Assembly: GCF_024763615.1 (NCBI RefSeq)
Contig: NC_077223.1
Location: forward strand, 97,402,627 to 97,466,626
Length of the DNA: 64,000 nucleotides
Reading direction: 5' to 3'
DNA from: Phlebotomus papatasi
Taxonomy: Eukaryota; Arthropoda; Insecta; Diptera; Psychodidae
A program made the position numbers and the translations under genes. This document shows, piece after piece, positions 1-10,349 of this stretch. Below the pieces are notes generated by a model that was not told the origin of the DNA, searched no databases, and saw only the letters and a list, made by a program, of their open reading frames with translations. Each line of letters begins with the position of its first letter. Within the stretch, counting starts at the first letter, position 1.

Positions 1-245
1 CCATACAAAAAATACTCTTATTTTGCAAAAAGATTTGAATTGGTATTGAACAGTTTGACTTTTCAACCTTTCCGAAACCTTATAATTCCATTAGTGGGAG
101 AGACCAAAAACATTAGAGGAAGTATTTCACGCTTCAGGGAGAAACCATAATCCTTAATAAATCTGATCCATCTGACCTATCTATGGCAATATATTTCAAT
201 GCTACCGTAGTGGAAATAAGTATAATTCCACCCATTAATCCTTAA

Positions 246-763
246 CGCTTTAACGATGAGACACATTTTACGGACTGAAAATCAACAATAAAAATTAAAC
301 TGAGAAACATAATCAATCATAAGTCTTACATCTAACCTTGGAAAGTCCAACAGAGTCTGATTCGGTGTATTTTGTGCTTCTATGAACAATAGGGACAAAA
401 ATAGCCCAAAAATTTAAGTAATTTTTCTGACAATGCCAATGAATAATATTTTTCGCTTTAATGAAAATATTATGTATGAGTATTATAGTTTTTATTTCCA
501 AAAGGGTTTTGCTTAAAAAAAAATTGGAAATATCAAAAATAAATAAAATCAATTATGAATTTGAGAAATTAAAAATTCACCATTATTGAGCTTAAATATT
601 TACTACATATCAAATAGCTAGAGACTTGCAAAAAATATTGTAGATTCATTTAACCTTGTAGTTTTCAATAATGTGCAGACATAACAAAAAAAAAATAACT
701 TTAGGTAGTCAGGAAAAATTATTTTCTTTATGAGACACTGGTGTTCCAATCGTCCATAAAGGG
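246..763 (-). mobile_element. TTAA-target MITE, piggyBac-like, nested in the foldback arm
   Basis: The element lies between TTAA at 242-245 and TTAA at 764-767, with ends of the type CCCTTTAWSGACGA. The other foldback arm has the same flanking sequence with a single TTAA (2383-2386), so the insertion and its TTAA duplication can be seen directly. A longer relative lies in the opposite orientation at 38051-38832. TTAA duplication with CCC-starting ends is the hallmark of the piggyBac superfamily; assignment beyond that is inference. Confidence 0.75.
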
Positions 764-1136
764 TTAAAGAAACTCAACAGAAAAAGAAGTGTCGAAAAAA
801 ATTCATACGTAGACCATAACGTCCTTTCATGCCAACATAAAAAATCGACATTTTGATTTTTCATTCTAAGTATTTTTAGAAATATAATAGACTTTTGTTT
901 TTTAGGGTGGAAATAAATATAATTCCACTCAATAAATTGAGCGCTAGGGTATTTATTTTTGACCAAATTTAGGTTAATATCTTTTAATAATTTCATTTTT
1001 AACTATGATTAATAAATTAAGTTCAATTTTCTGAAGTTTTGCATTAGATAGATAGATTGTATAGGGAGCATGGTACGATCTGTGGGCTGCAGACACCTAG
1101 GCTCTATTTGAGCCCCTTATGTCTACCCAACAAACC

Positions 1137-2000
1137 TTACTCCAATTCTTTTAAAACGTGGCTGAACTGCAGAATATCCTGAGCTGCCGCTCTTTTGATA
1201 TCCCCCAGTGTCAGCACTTCTTTCTTAAAGATCTGAATTCTCTGGCTTGAGAATTTGGAACAATAACATAAAATGTGTTCTACTGTTTCCAGACTCTCTC
1301 CACAACCCCTGCAAGCTGAGGTAACGTCCACACCCAACTTTGCAAGATGTGAATTTAGCCAGTGTCCTGTGTAAATTCCTATAATAACCCTCAAGTTCCC
1401 CCTGTTAAGATTTAACAAGAGTTCAGATCTATTTAAATCTAATCCATCTATTACGGATTTCGCGAAACTACAGCCTTTTACGTTATTCCAAAGTGCTGTA
1501 TGCTCTATTCCTGTAATATATTGGAAGTAATCTTTCCGTAATTCTTTCTCAACTCCCAAGACTGGTTCAGGGCCTATAAAGTCCTGATATACACCAATCT
1601 TCGCGAGTTTATCTGCTATTTCATTTCCTATAATATCGTTATGGCCAGGACACCACAGAAGAATAATATTATTATTCTCTGCTAATCTACAAAGATTAGT
1701 CCTGATCTCTTTAACAATTTTAGATGTTATAATACCCTGATATGGCGAAGAAAGTGCCTTTTTGCTATCAGAGATAAAATAAATATTTTTTCCTGTGGGA
1801 TTTTCGTTCATTAACATATTCGTTGCAATCAGAATAGCTCCTACTTCTGCCAAGAAAACTGTTGCGAACCTTCCCATAGAAAAATAAAATTCATCACCTG
1901 TATCTAATCGAAATAAACCTCCTCCAGCTCTCTCCCCTTGCACTGACCCGTCTGTGAAGATTTTAATGTCATCTTCACCTGTTACTGACGACAGTGCAAC
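1137..2000 (-). pseudogene. Truncated LINE ORF2: RNase H domain and C-terminus
   Basis: There are 287 open codons after a TAG at 2001-2003, with no proper start, so this is the 3' part of a non-LTR retrotransposon ORF2. All RNase H catalytic residues are present: D17 (in IFTDGS), E52 (AEVGA), D78 (ISDSKKAL), H120 (WCPGH) and D130 (EIADKLAK). A C-terminal Cys/His motif follows (C230, C233, H242, C245, C247), typical of LINEs of the Jockey/I/R1 group; an RNase H domain favours the I, LOA or R1 side. Reverse transcriptase and endonuclease are missing. Downstream of the stop is a short 3' tail with ATCT-type repeats (about 1047-1062), a plausible retrotransposition 3' end. It sits as the cargo of a foldback element and cannot move by itself. 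Confidence 0.85.
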
Positions 2001-2710
2001 CTAGTCATTTTTCTTAGTTCCTAAAATCCATCCCCATCAAGACTTTAATTTTTCCCTTATTTTTGTTTATTAAATATTTTTCCTACGATATTTCGTTAAA
2101 AATTAATGCAAAACTTTAGAAAATGGAACTTAATTTATTAATCATAGTTAAAAATGAAATTATTAAAAGATATTAACCTAAATTTGGTCAAAAATAAATA
2201 CCCTAGCGCTCAATTTATTGAGTGGAATTATATTTATTTCCACCCTAAAAAACAAAATTTTATTATATTTCTAAAAATACTTAGAATAAAAAATCAAACT
2301 GTCGATTTTTTATGTTCGCATGAAAGAACGTTATGGTCTACGTATGAATTTTTTTCGAGACTTCTTTTTTTGTTAAGTTTCTTTAAGGATTAATGGGTGG
2401 AATTATACTTATTTTCACCACTGTAGTTTTTAGTCACACTCAAAAAAAAGGTCAGATTCATTAGAGGAATACGGGAATAATATGAAATGCTTGAATCTTG
2501 AAATCATTTCCCCACCTGTTAAAGAAAAAGTTTTAAAACCAAATAAGAAAGCAATCTAAGGATGAGATAATTTAATGTAGGTAAAAGCGTGCTACCTTCG
2601 GATGATTTATGTTTCGCACAAATCTTTTTTTTTTTTCAATGTGTTATAAATGAATTTGGCCCAAAATAATATTATATTTTAATAGCTAGTCCAATGCCTC
2701 AAATTTTCAG

Positions 2711-2813
2711 AAAAGAGCTTTGGGTGAAATCCATAAGGAACATAGCGAAGAAATTGAATTGTCCTAAGCTTGAGTCGTTCGAATGCAGCGCGCTTTCCCC
2801 TATTGACGAGAAG
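2711..2813 (+). CDS. Probable internal exon of the unrecognised plus-strand gene
   Basis: After a good acceptor (AATTTTCAG, AG at 2709-2710) there are 34 open codons starting at 2712 (begin KELWVKSIRNIAKK, end CSALSPIDEK), followed by TGA. A possible donor, AA|GTGAAT, is at 2813/2814. The segment is richer in G and C than its surroundings and reads like protein. Its end phase (2) does not join directly to the terminal exon at 3472 (which needs phase 1), so an exon is missing, or this one is decayed or ends elsewhere. It has no copy in the 12-13 kb duplicate. The protein is not recognised. Confidence 0.4.
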
Positions 2814-2816
2814 TGA

Positions 2817-3471
2817 ATTTGATAATCTATTTTCGTTATTTATTAAATTAAATTAAATTAATGAAATTAAATTAATAAGTCAAGTGAACTCTAACCTCGA
2901 TTATCCTCTCCTAATTTTGAACAATTTCCGGCAACACTTTTAATGATATTTTGTTGGTTCACGAGGAAAACTTTCTTTGGATTCGCGATATATTTCTTTA
3001 GTAATTGCCACATTATTCTTTTTAAAAGCCACAATTTGCTATATACAAATAATTTAGAAAGTTTATATGTTTAAATATTTGAAATATTATGTATAACTGT
3101 GTGGAATCTAGGTCTGTATACTTAAACAATGTTAATAGAAATGGTATCGGAAATACAGTGTTAAATTTTGACTCAGAAATGAGGAATATTATAAAAGAAC
3201 TGTAAATGGTGTAACATATTTAGTGAATGGAATATTTTACGCTCGATTTCAATTGAAAATTGATCTACCTCTAAAAAACTTGGCAAAACTTCATGAAAGG
3301 TTTAAGTTTAAAGCTATCTTTTTGCAAAATAAAGGATGCACAAAACTTGTAAAATTGTGAAAAATATTTTATTTTTATTTCTTGTTGAAACTTTCAATTA
3401 CCGCTTCAGATGTTTATAAAGCTCAATCTTTTGCCATTGAGATGAAATAAAAGCTTGAATTTTCCGTGCAG
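2817..3471 (+). other. Presumed intron; start of the duplicated block
   Basis: AT-rich sequence between the two plus-strand exons. From about 3100 it begins to align with 12480 onward, which marks the left edge of the tandem duplication. No gene or transposon ends are seen. Confidence 0.4.
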
Positions 3472-3689
3472 ATCTCACAAATCGACTTGCAACAAACACT
3501 CCAAGTCCTAGCCGAAAGACGGGTGGGCTAAGTGCCCGCGTGAAGGAAGTAACGGAGCGCCTTTCAGCGCCCAAAAGGACCCCCGAGCAGTCATTTAGAC
3601 CAAATACGACAAACTCAGTGAGAACGACTAAGAAACTCACCCTCTCGCACGAGAGCTTCAAGAAAGCTTCAGCCTTCTGGAAGTCCTAG
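3472..3689 (+). CDS. Terminal exon of the unrecognised plus-strand gene, copy 1
   Basis: An acceptor (TTTTCCGTGCAG, AG at 3470-3471) is followed by two bases and 71 open codons to TAG 3687-3689. The peptide is basic and polar, with parts such as TPSPSRKTGGLSARVKEVTE, LSAPKRTPEQ and LSHESFKKASAFWKS; the proline/serine/lysine composition suggests a disordered, possibly phosphorylated tail. The stretch is GC-richer than its flanks. A same-length copy with only about two base changes lies at 12806-13023. It converges with the P450 gene, whose stop is 464 bp further on. Antisense open frames over it are shadows. I do not recognise the family, and upstream exons are broken or not found, so it may no longer be expressed. 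Confidence 0.5.
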
Positions 3690-4152
3690 TCACACGAATA
3701 AGATATTGCAATGTCCTTTTTTCTATGTCCTGTATTTTATTCACCATTTTTTTAAGTGTTACAGTTTCGTTCTTTTGTCTGACAAAAAAATCTAAAAGAG
3801 TAAAATATATGATGATTTTTTCTCTACTGAGTGATTCTTTTTTAGGAAGGAAAACCCTTCAACATTCAATGGCACTATAAAATTCCATTCAATCTATCAG
3901 TTCCTTAGAGAATCCCCGTCCAAAATTCTGTGCATTTCTTGATTCTTGCTTCTTATCCCTCAGCATATAATTTTTAAATTTAAAATGTAGAGCTTTTGTC
4001 GAAACTACACAATAAGTTATAACTGCAAATAAGTTACAGTTCACAAATTATTCATAGTTTGCAAATAAAAACAAACATTTAAAAAAAAATGTGTGAAAAT
4101 GTTCTTATTGGACTTTTAAGGGGAAGAAATGGAGGTCTCATTTGAAACAGAG
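3690..4152. other. Convergent 3' flank between plus-strand exon and P450 copy 1
   Basis: AT-rich 3' flank shared with 13024-13453. It presumably holds the 3' UTRs of both convergent transcripts; I could not fix a polyadenylation site. Confidence 0.4.
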
Positions 4153-7100
4153 TCAGATCTTATCTCGCCTCTCCATTCGGATCCACAGTCCACCAGTAGC
4201 TCTGAGAGTTACTCGGAAGGAGGGTTTGATGTCCTGCTTTCCAGCCACAGGATGCAGTGTAAAGTGCCTCAGGATCTTTGAGATGATGGTTTTCATTTCG
4301 AGGATGGCAAATTTATGTCCTATACAGTTCCGTGGACCCGCACTGAAGGGCAAGAAAGCGTAGGGATTTCGTTTTTCAACCTCTTCAGGCAGGAATCGAT
4401 CTGGATCGAATTTCTCGGGATCCGGATAGATGTAGGGAAGCCGATGAATGGCATAGGGAACAATGAAGATGTGACTTCCAGCAATGAGATTGTGCTCTCC
4501 AACGCGTACGTCCTCACCAAGTCTCCTGGCCAGAAGCGGTACACTGGGATATAACCTAAGAGTCTCTTTGATACACTGCTCAAGATACCGCATCTCCCTC
4601 AAATCTTTCATGGTTGGAGCACGAGTATCCCCATCGAAGATGGTATCAATCTCCTCAATGCATTTCTTCTGGCATTCAGGATTCTGAGCCAGCATGAAGA
4701 AAGTGAAAGCGACAGCAGCTCCAACTGAATCCTGACCAGCCAACATGAATGTACAAGCCTCATTGATGATGTCTTCTTCCGTGAATTCTGGTACTTGGTC
4801 GGATATATCGATAAGGTAGTCCAGCAAGCACTTCCTTTCACCAAGATTGCCAGTTCGCTTAGCTTCCCTTCGGATCTGGATCATTTTGCGTGTGAAGTTA
4901 TCCAATTGTTTCTTCTGGTTCAGTTCGGATGCTGCCGTATCTGTCATTTTGTACACCCAATTGAGCAGAAGCCATGGACGGATCACGCGGTATGGCATCA
5001 CGACTTTTCCTCTGAAATTCAACGAAAATTTTCATCAATTTCAAAATCAATCAAATTTTAATTCAATACAAGTTTATTCCATTATTTTGAATATTTCGAA
5101 TTTTTCGATACATGATAATTGCCCAAAAATGCCTTATTTAAAGTACTTTGGATTCATTTGAAACTTTTAACCATAATGTTATTAAAGTCACACTCTTGTA
5201 GACAAGAAACACCAATGTTAATTTCGTAACTCTTTGTCAACCAATAATCAATATTAAACTAAAAATGTACGGGCACTCCAAGACAAATAGTTGAAAAAAG
5301 AATTGTGCGATTTGTTTCTAAGCGCTTTTGATAGAAGAAAAATTTGCATTACAAAAGATATACCAATAACATAAAAAGCTTCAGAATGATTCTTCAACAT
5401 TTTTGGCTAATTTAGCAGTAACCAACTAAATAAATACCTATGTGTTTTTTCCCGTCCTCTCTTCTTCTTTGGTCAAATTGTATAAATTTCCCATAGAAGC
5501 CTTCTTTGCACAAAACAATCCTTAATCAAATAAAGTTCGAGAAAAGAAGTGACTCTTAAAACAATAAATGTCGGAATAATTTTTGTAAAGATAAGAACAT
5601 CGAAATGAACATCGTATGTACAAACAACTTCATGACAATTAGCACTTCAATTTTCATAATACATATCTTTGCAAAAAATATAATTATTGACCTTTTTTAA
5701 CATATTTCTGTTTTCTCTGATCAGAACATGCAAATTCATATGTCTTCACCTTGATCTTGAATTTGAAATCTCGAGTTAACTGGAGAATTTGTGACCTTTG
5801 CAAGTATTGTACATTGATTTAATTGTTTTACTCGAAATAAATCGAAAAGAAAACATCCGGTAGAGGAAATCACTGGTAAGTGACAATATTCTACGCTTGA
5901 AGACTACCCAAAGTCTCTCTAATAGCCAATTTACAATGTTATGCCTTTTTATTCAAGTATAGACTTAACTTAAAAATCTATGAAATTGCCTAAGAGCACT
6001 TACCTTCACAGTAAATTGGACTTGATTAGCAACACACAAGTTGTACCATTTGATCTTCTCCCACAAAAAGTTCATTAAGTCAATAGAATCATTGAACTCC
6101 TTAAGAAATCTTTCACTTTATATTCCCAGGAGATGCAATAGATGCAAAAGTTCAAGACTAATGCATAATTTACTTTATAAATAATTGACAATTATCGTCA
6201 ATTAATAGCTCAAACAAATGCTAAATATATTCAGATTCTGTTACATACAGATTTTTAGACACTTTATTATTATTATTTTATTTATATATACATTATTTAT
6301 AGGTGCCCATAATGACGTGTTCTTTAACATAGAATTCTTAGTATTTATTAGAACTTTTAAAAAGACTTTGATACTTTCATTTCCTGACATGTCGAATATT
6401 CTTTAGAAGATGCTAATTAAACAAACAAAAAGTTTTCTTTAAAATATTGTTTTCATAAGAACAATGTTAAGTTCCAATTCAATATCAATGAAGAATATAT
6501 ATATTTTCATTTTTAAATTTTGTTGCCTTTTTTAATAATCAAGTTTTGTACTGATTAAATTCAAAATCTAAGTTATGGTGTAATGATCAGTAATAATTGT
6601 CAAATCCGTATGGAAAGATGAAAAAAATTAAGTTTCTCAAATAAAAATTTGAGAATTAAAAATTGAGAACAGTTTACAGCGCCATTAGCGGAATATTTTT
6701 TCTCGCTTGTGGCGCTAATGATTTAGAGGAGAAAAATATAGTACAAAATCATTCAGAAATTGAAAAAAATTCTTATCTATTCATCTTAAAATCTTTTCAA
6801 AATATGTTATTTTAATACTCACTGTCTAAAAGGGGATTTTTCCATCTCTTTGTCTTCTCGGAACACTGGAACACCAAGTACCGCCTCTACAAAACAACAT
6901 ATAAGTAATAGTGTGAACTATTTGTATTAGCAGACTACCAGAAATGTTAGCTCACCGTTGAGAATATCCAGAACGCAGTTGTTCACAAAATCTGTAATGT
7001 TTATCTCACCCTCGGCAGCTTTAAATTTATCCAGTAAACACTGGGAGCTATCGTTGAAGGTTCCAATGAATTTCTCGAGGATGTTGAGATGAAAGCTGGG

Positions 7101-9097
7101 CTGAATGAGCTTTCTGTGGACACTCCATTTATCTCCGCTACTCGTAATCAGACCATTCCCGAGGAAGTTATGCATGAGCTTGTAGAAAAAACCTTTGTCA
7201 GTATGTTTCCGAGAGGAAAGAATTATTTGCAAATCGTGCGGATCCAGTACTACGAAAGCTGGAAATATGCACCCCCAAAGACGGATAAGTGTGCCATATA
7301 GGGAGAATGCCTTAGCTGCATCATTGACCATAACTAGAAAAGTGAGAAGAGTCATGCAAAGATACCAAATTAAACATAACACGTTAATTGTAATAATTTC
7401 TGCATTGACTATTGACACTACCCTTGTGACGAACTCTAATGAGTGATTGCATAATTTATGTGATTGTCAACAGTGCTTCTCGGAAACATAAATTTCATCA
7501 TGTGACACTCACCATTCTTGTCGCCGACCATCAAGATGTTGCCGATAAAGGGTACCGCCGGGGGTCCAGGGAGCTTTAGGGCAACAAGCAAAAGCTTCAG
7601 GTAGCCAGACAGAGCATAGATGAGGCTGCCGGCAACGATGAGGGACAAGTAGCTGAGTAACTCCAGATTGTAGGCACGATCTAACTGCAGAAGAACAATT
7701 AGAAAAAAACAAAAGACTTCAACGTCAAAACAACGAACCCAAACTCATGCTCAAATACTTTGGAGGTGTGAAAGAATGGAGTGAAACTGAAGGTGACCAT
7801 TGTACGATAATGCCGTGATTTGAATAGATACAAATTCAATACAATAAGATGGCGGTGGACGTAAACCTTATTTGTAATTTGAATTTTAATATCATTCAAT
7901 CATTTTCAATTGAAAATTATTGAACTTAAAAATTGATTTTCTGAAAAGTTAGCATTTACCACACTCACTTACATAAGCGGCGCTTTAGTATCCCATCACA
8001 CGTTTCGAGCTTTTAATTGATTTATTTTAAAGAGCTGCCTAATAACTTTTGTCAAAATCACCCTAATAAATTAAGTGTCACGGGTTGTGTTAGAATTTAA
8101 AACTTTTAAACTGAAAATTTATTCAATGTCTTTCAAAAACATCGGGCTTTCCACAAAAAATACACTTCACAATAATTTAGCTTTGCTTAGTAGAACAGCT
8201 TATCCCTTGGCTTAAGAAGTAATTGGTCACTCTAAGCCTAAGCATGAAAATCTAAAAAATAACAATGTATCTCTTATTAAATCTCAATCACAAATCCAAG
8301 ATGTTCTTTTCACTCAATTGAAACTTTCGGACAACTTTCGTTAAGTGAACAATTTAATTATTTCCTTCCTGACAATTCACTCTTGGGGGTTTTAATGAAA
8401 ACGGCAAAAGTTGATAATTCTACATAGAACTTCCAATGAAATAATTGCAAGAAAATAAAGGCAAAATCCGTTCTATTTCGATTCATTTATTTGCGGCAAA
8501 TTATGAGTGAGGCCAAGGTCCCAGATGAACTATATAGTGCCAATATGTCGACGACACTAAACAAAAGTTTTAATGATATTTTTTTAACACATCTTCGCAG
8601 ATATTTAATTTTATCAATTTTCCTAGTATACCCCAAAACTTTAATTACTTAATTAATTAATTAAAATATATTTGACACTTATCTTGAGTCACAAGCACAA
8701 TTGTTCAGGGTAAAGCTTTTTGCGTGCAATTTTCACTAAGATCTCAGAAAGAAAACGTCCACCAAGCTTGAACTATCGAATCGAACTGGCAAGAAGCTCA
8801 ATTGATTTGCATCAATTTCTATTCAATACGAATTTTCTACCACAAATACTGACTGTAGATGATCAAATTTAGTTGATATTACGATAGCAAATAATATTGC
8901 TTAATACATTTTAACAGTGACACTGTCAAGCTCCTTTTGGTTGTGGGTGGTGCAACAGCATTATCTACACTTTGTTCACATTTGAATAGAAATCCAATCG
9001 CGCGAGATTAATCAATTTCACTAGAAGAACATTCTTTCACACAATTGATGTCTTCGGAAAATCAGGAACATCTTCTTACCGTTTTATGAACCACCAT
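4153..9097 (-). CDS. Cyp4aa1: Cytochrome P450 family 4 (Cyp4aa1-like), copy 1
   Basis: Five coding exons: 9097-9080, 7684-7513, 7333-6956, 6886-6823 and 5011-4153. All introns are GT-AG and the phases join exactly, giving 496 aa, normal for a P450. The first exon holds only six codons (MVVHKT). Next come a hydrophobic ER anchor (about 17-43) and the hinge LPGPP (44-48). Later motifs are I-helix AGQDSV (302-307, Ser where most P450s have Thr), ExxR (E360, R363), FDPDRF (412-417) and haem loop FSAGPRNCIG (433-442) with ligand C440. From memory the exon 3-5 product resembles Drosophila Cyp4aa1 best. CYP4 enzymes are microsomal monooxygenases, mostly omega-hydroxylating fatty acids or related lipids; the substrate here is unknown. 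Compared with copy 2 it differs at 12 residues, eight of them within 84-117. Confidence 0.92.
5012..6822 (-). other. P450 copy 1 intron 4
   Basis: AT-rich 1.8-kb intron. A short hairpin built on AGCGCCATTAGCG and its near-inverse lies at about 6678-6725. Copy 2 has the same hairpin start followed by about 1.2 kb of extra sequence. Nothing coding is seen. Confidence 0.6.
7685..9079 (-). other. P450 copy 1 intron 1
   Basis: 1.4-kb intron separating the six-codon first exon from the anchor exon. It is largely alignable with the matching intron of copy 2, which is 2.5 kb longer because of insertions. No transposon ends are seen here. Confidence 0.6.
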
Positions 9098-10347
9098 TGT
9101 GATTATTTTTTGAATATTCCTCTTAAAGAAAGCTTTTGCACTCAGGGAAAATCCTTAATCCCTTTCTTCCTTGGTTCAGGCAGAGCCACAATTACTAAAA
9201 ACACCATTCAAAAATTCAATTGGAAAAATCACTGCAATTTTTTAACACTTTTCCATCGACGTTTCTCTTTGGTGGTTCAGTTAATGAGCAAATGGAAACA
9301 CAAAAACCAAAGTTCTTCCTTTTATATTATTTCACCTGAGGCAGTAGTAACAACAGGTGGGGCAAGAATTATCATTATGTTTAATATGACAGATCAACAG
9401 AATCTTTATGTATTTATTCTAAGATGGTCCATTGATAATCCCCAGCAAATTGACATTCTCACTTTAGAGAAGTTTATGTCCATATTGAAAAGTTATTCCT
9501 ACACGGGCGTAGGGAATTTGCTTCAATATGTACATAAATTTATTTATTCATTTAGTCACTTGATGAAATTATCCTCCTTCACTGGTAAATTTTTCAACAT
9601 ACCCCATGTACATTATCAACGGGAAAATAATGTTTTTCTTAGCATATTCATACTTCTAACAAAAAAGCGCAACTCTCGACTATTTGCTCGGAGATAATAG
9701 AATTCATAAAGAACTTCAAGAAAAAAATACATTTTAATATGTAAATAATTTTACAATTTTCGGAAATTCATCTGACGGTAATTATCTTTTTTCCATAGAT
9801 TTCTTTGTTTTTAATCTTCGAAAATCTTATGGACTTGGAATTAGATTGCAAGACCTAAAGAAATTAAACTGAATTAACAGGGGATATTGAAGCAATATTG
9901 CACACAGGATAATTTTAAACACTGAAATGTCTTTAATTATATTTATGTTAAATTTCAGAGGACGAAACTGACGAAAAGTATACGAATTTATAGATAGTTT
10001 AGGGATCCTTGTCGAGTAATATAAATAGTGTTATAAATAAATAGTCGACTTAAGTCTAAGTGTACACATAAAATTCAGTGTTTAAAACTACCCCGTGTTT
10101 ACTACTGCCCCAGTTTCCCATAAGTTTCAGTTGTTTCGCTCCTAAAATATTTCAGACCACATTTCCTTCAAAAGACATTGCCGATGATAATTATTTTTTT
10201 AGAGAAAATACTTTAAAATATATCACATGGATATAGTATTATGCAAGTCTTCCTTGTCTACCATTGAAAGCTAATTTCTGAAATAATTTTTGAAATACTC
10301 CTAAATGTGTGCAAATATTTTACGCGATAAATTTGAAATGTACCTAA
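9098..10347. other. Upstream region of P450 copy 1
   Basis: 5' UTR and presumed promoter, alignable with 22144 onward up to about 9.7 kb, where the duplication ends. The 203-codon open frame at 9086-9697 (plus) lies antisense over this region, is cut short in the other copy, and I do not call it a gene. At about 10085-10125 a single end of the GGGGAAACTGGGGC-type MITE remains without its partner. Confidence 0.45.
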
Positions 10348-10349
10348 TA

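Larger units (their letters stand above)
205..2423. mobile_element. Foldback (long-TIR) transposon with TA target site, carrying a LINE fragment
   Basis: Two inverted arms of about 320 bp, at 205-1046 (after removing a nested insertion) and 2104-2423, start with matching ends (CAGTGGTGAAAATAAGTATA on the right, three mismatches on the left). TA dinucleotides at 203-204 and 2424-2425 flank them, as expected for a Tc1/mariner-type target duplication. The core (about 1047-2040) holds a truncated LINE ORF on the minus strand. The left arm is split by a TTAA element (246-763); the right arm keeps the uninterrupted version. No transposase is visible, so it must be non-autonomous. Open frames in the arms are shadows of the inverted repeat. 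Confidence 0.75.
1..2559 (+). pseudogene. Broken upstream part of an unrecognised plus-strand gene
   Basis: Frame 1 is open from the window edge to a TAA at 148-150 and gives 49 coding-like residues (begins PYKKYSYFAKRF, ends SRFREKP). From about 135 a second frame continues with residues GETIILNKSDPSDLSMAIYF up to position 202. One missing A in the run at 142-144 would join the two frames. A TA-flanked transposon (205-2423) then interrupts it. Directly after the transposon, and in the same frame as the 135-202 segment, one TAG (2431-2433) is followed by 41 open codons (2434-2556; includes KKRSDSLEEYGNN) ending at TAA 2557. The simplest reading is one old exon hit by a 1-base deletion, a transposon and a nonsense change. 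I do not recognise the protein. Alternatively the segments are separate exons. The idea rests on coding-like composition only. Confidence 0.4.

Noticed and set aside
709..996. Matching open frames at 709-996 and 2154-2393
   Set aside because: They are the two arms of one inverted repeat, not genes.
3398..3661. Minus-strand frames at 3398-3661 and 12738-12995 conserved between the copies
   Set aside because: Conservation is explained by the plus-strand terminal exon in the same place, which has an acceptor and a natural stop.
4315..5161. Several plus and minus frames over P450 exon 5
   Set aside because: Shadows of the GC-richer coding exon, repeated identically over the second copy.
9086..9697. 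203-codon plus-strand open frame upstream of P450 copy 1
   Set aside because: Antisense to the P450 first exon, not conserved as a frame in the other copy (shortened at 22155-22511), no domain or sensible composition.
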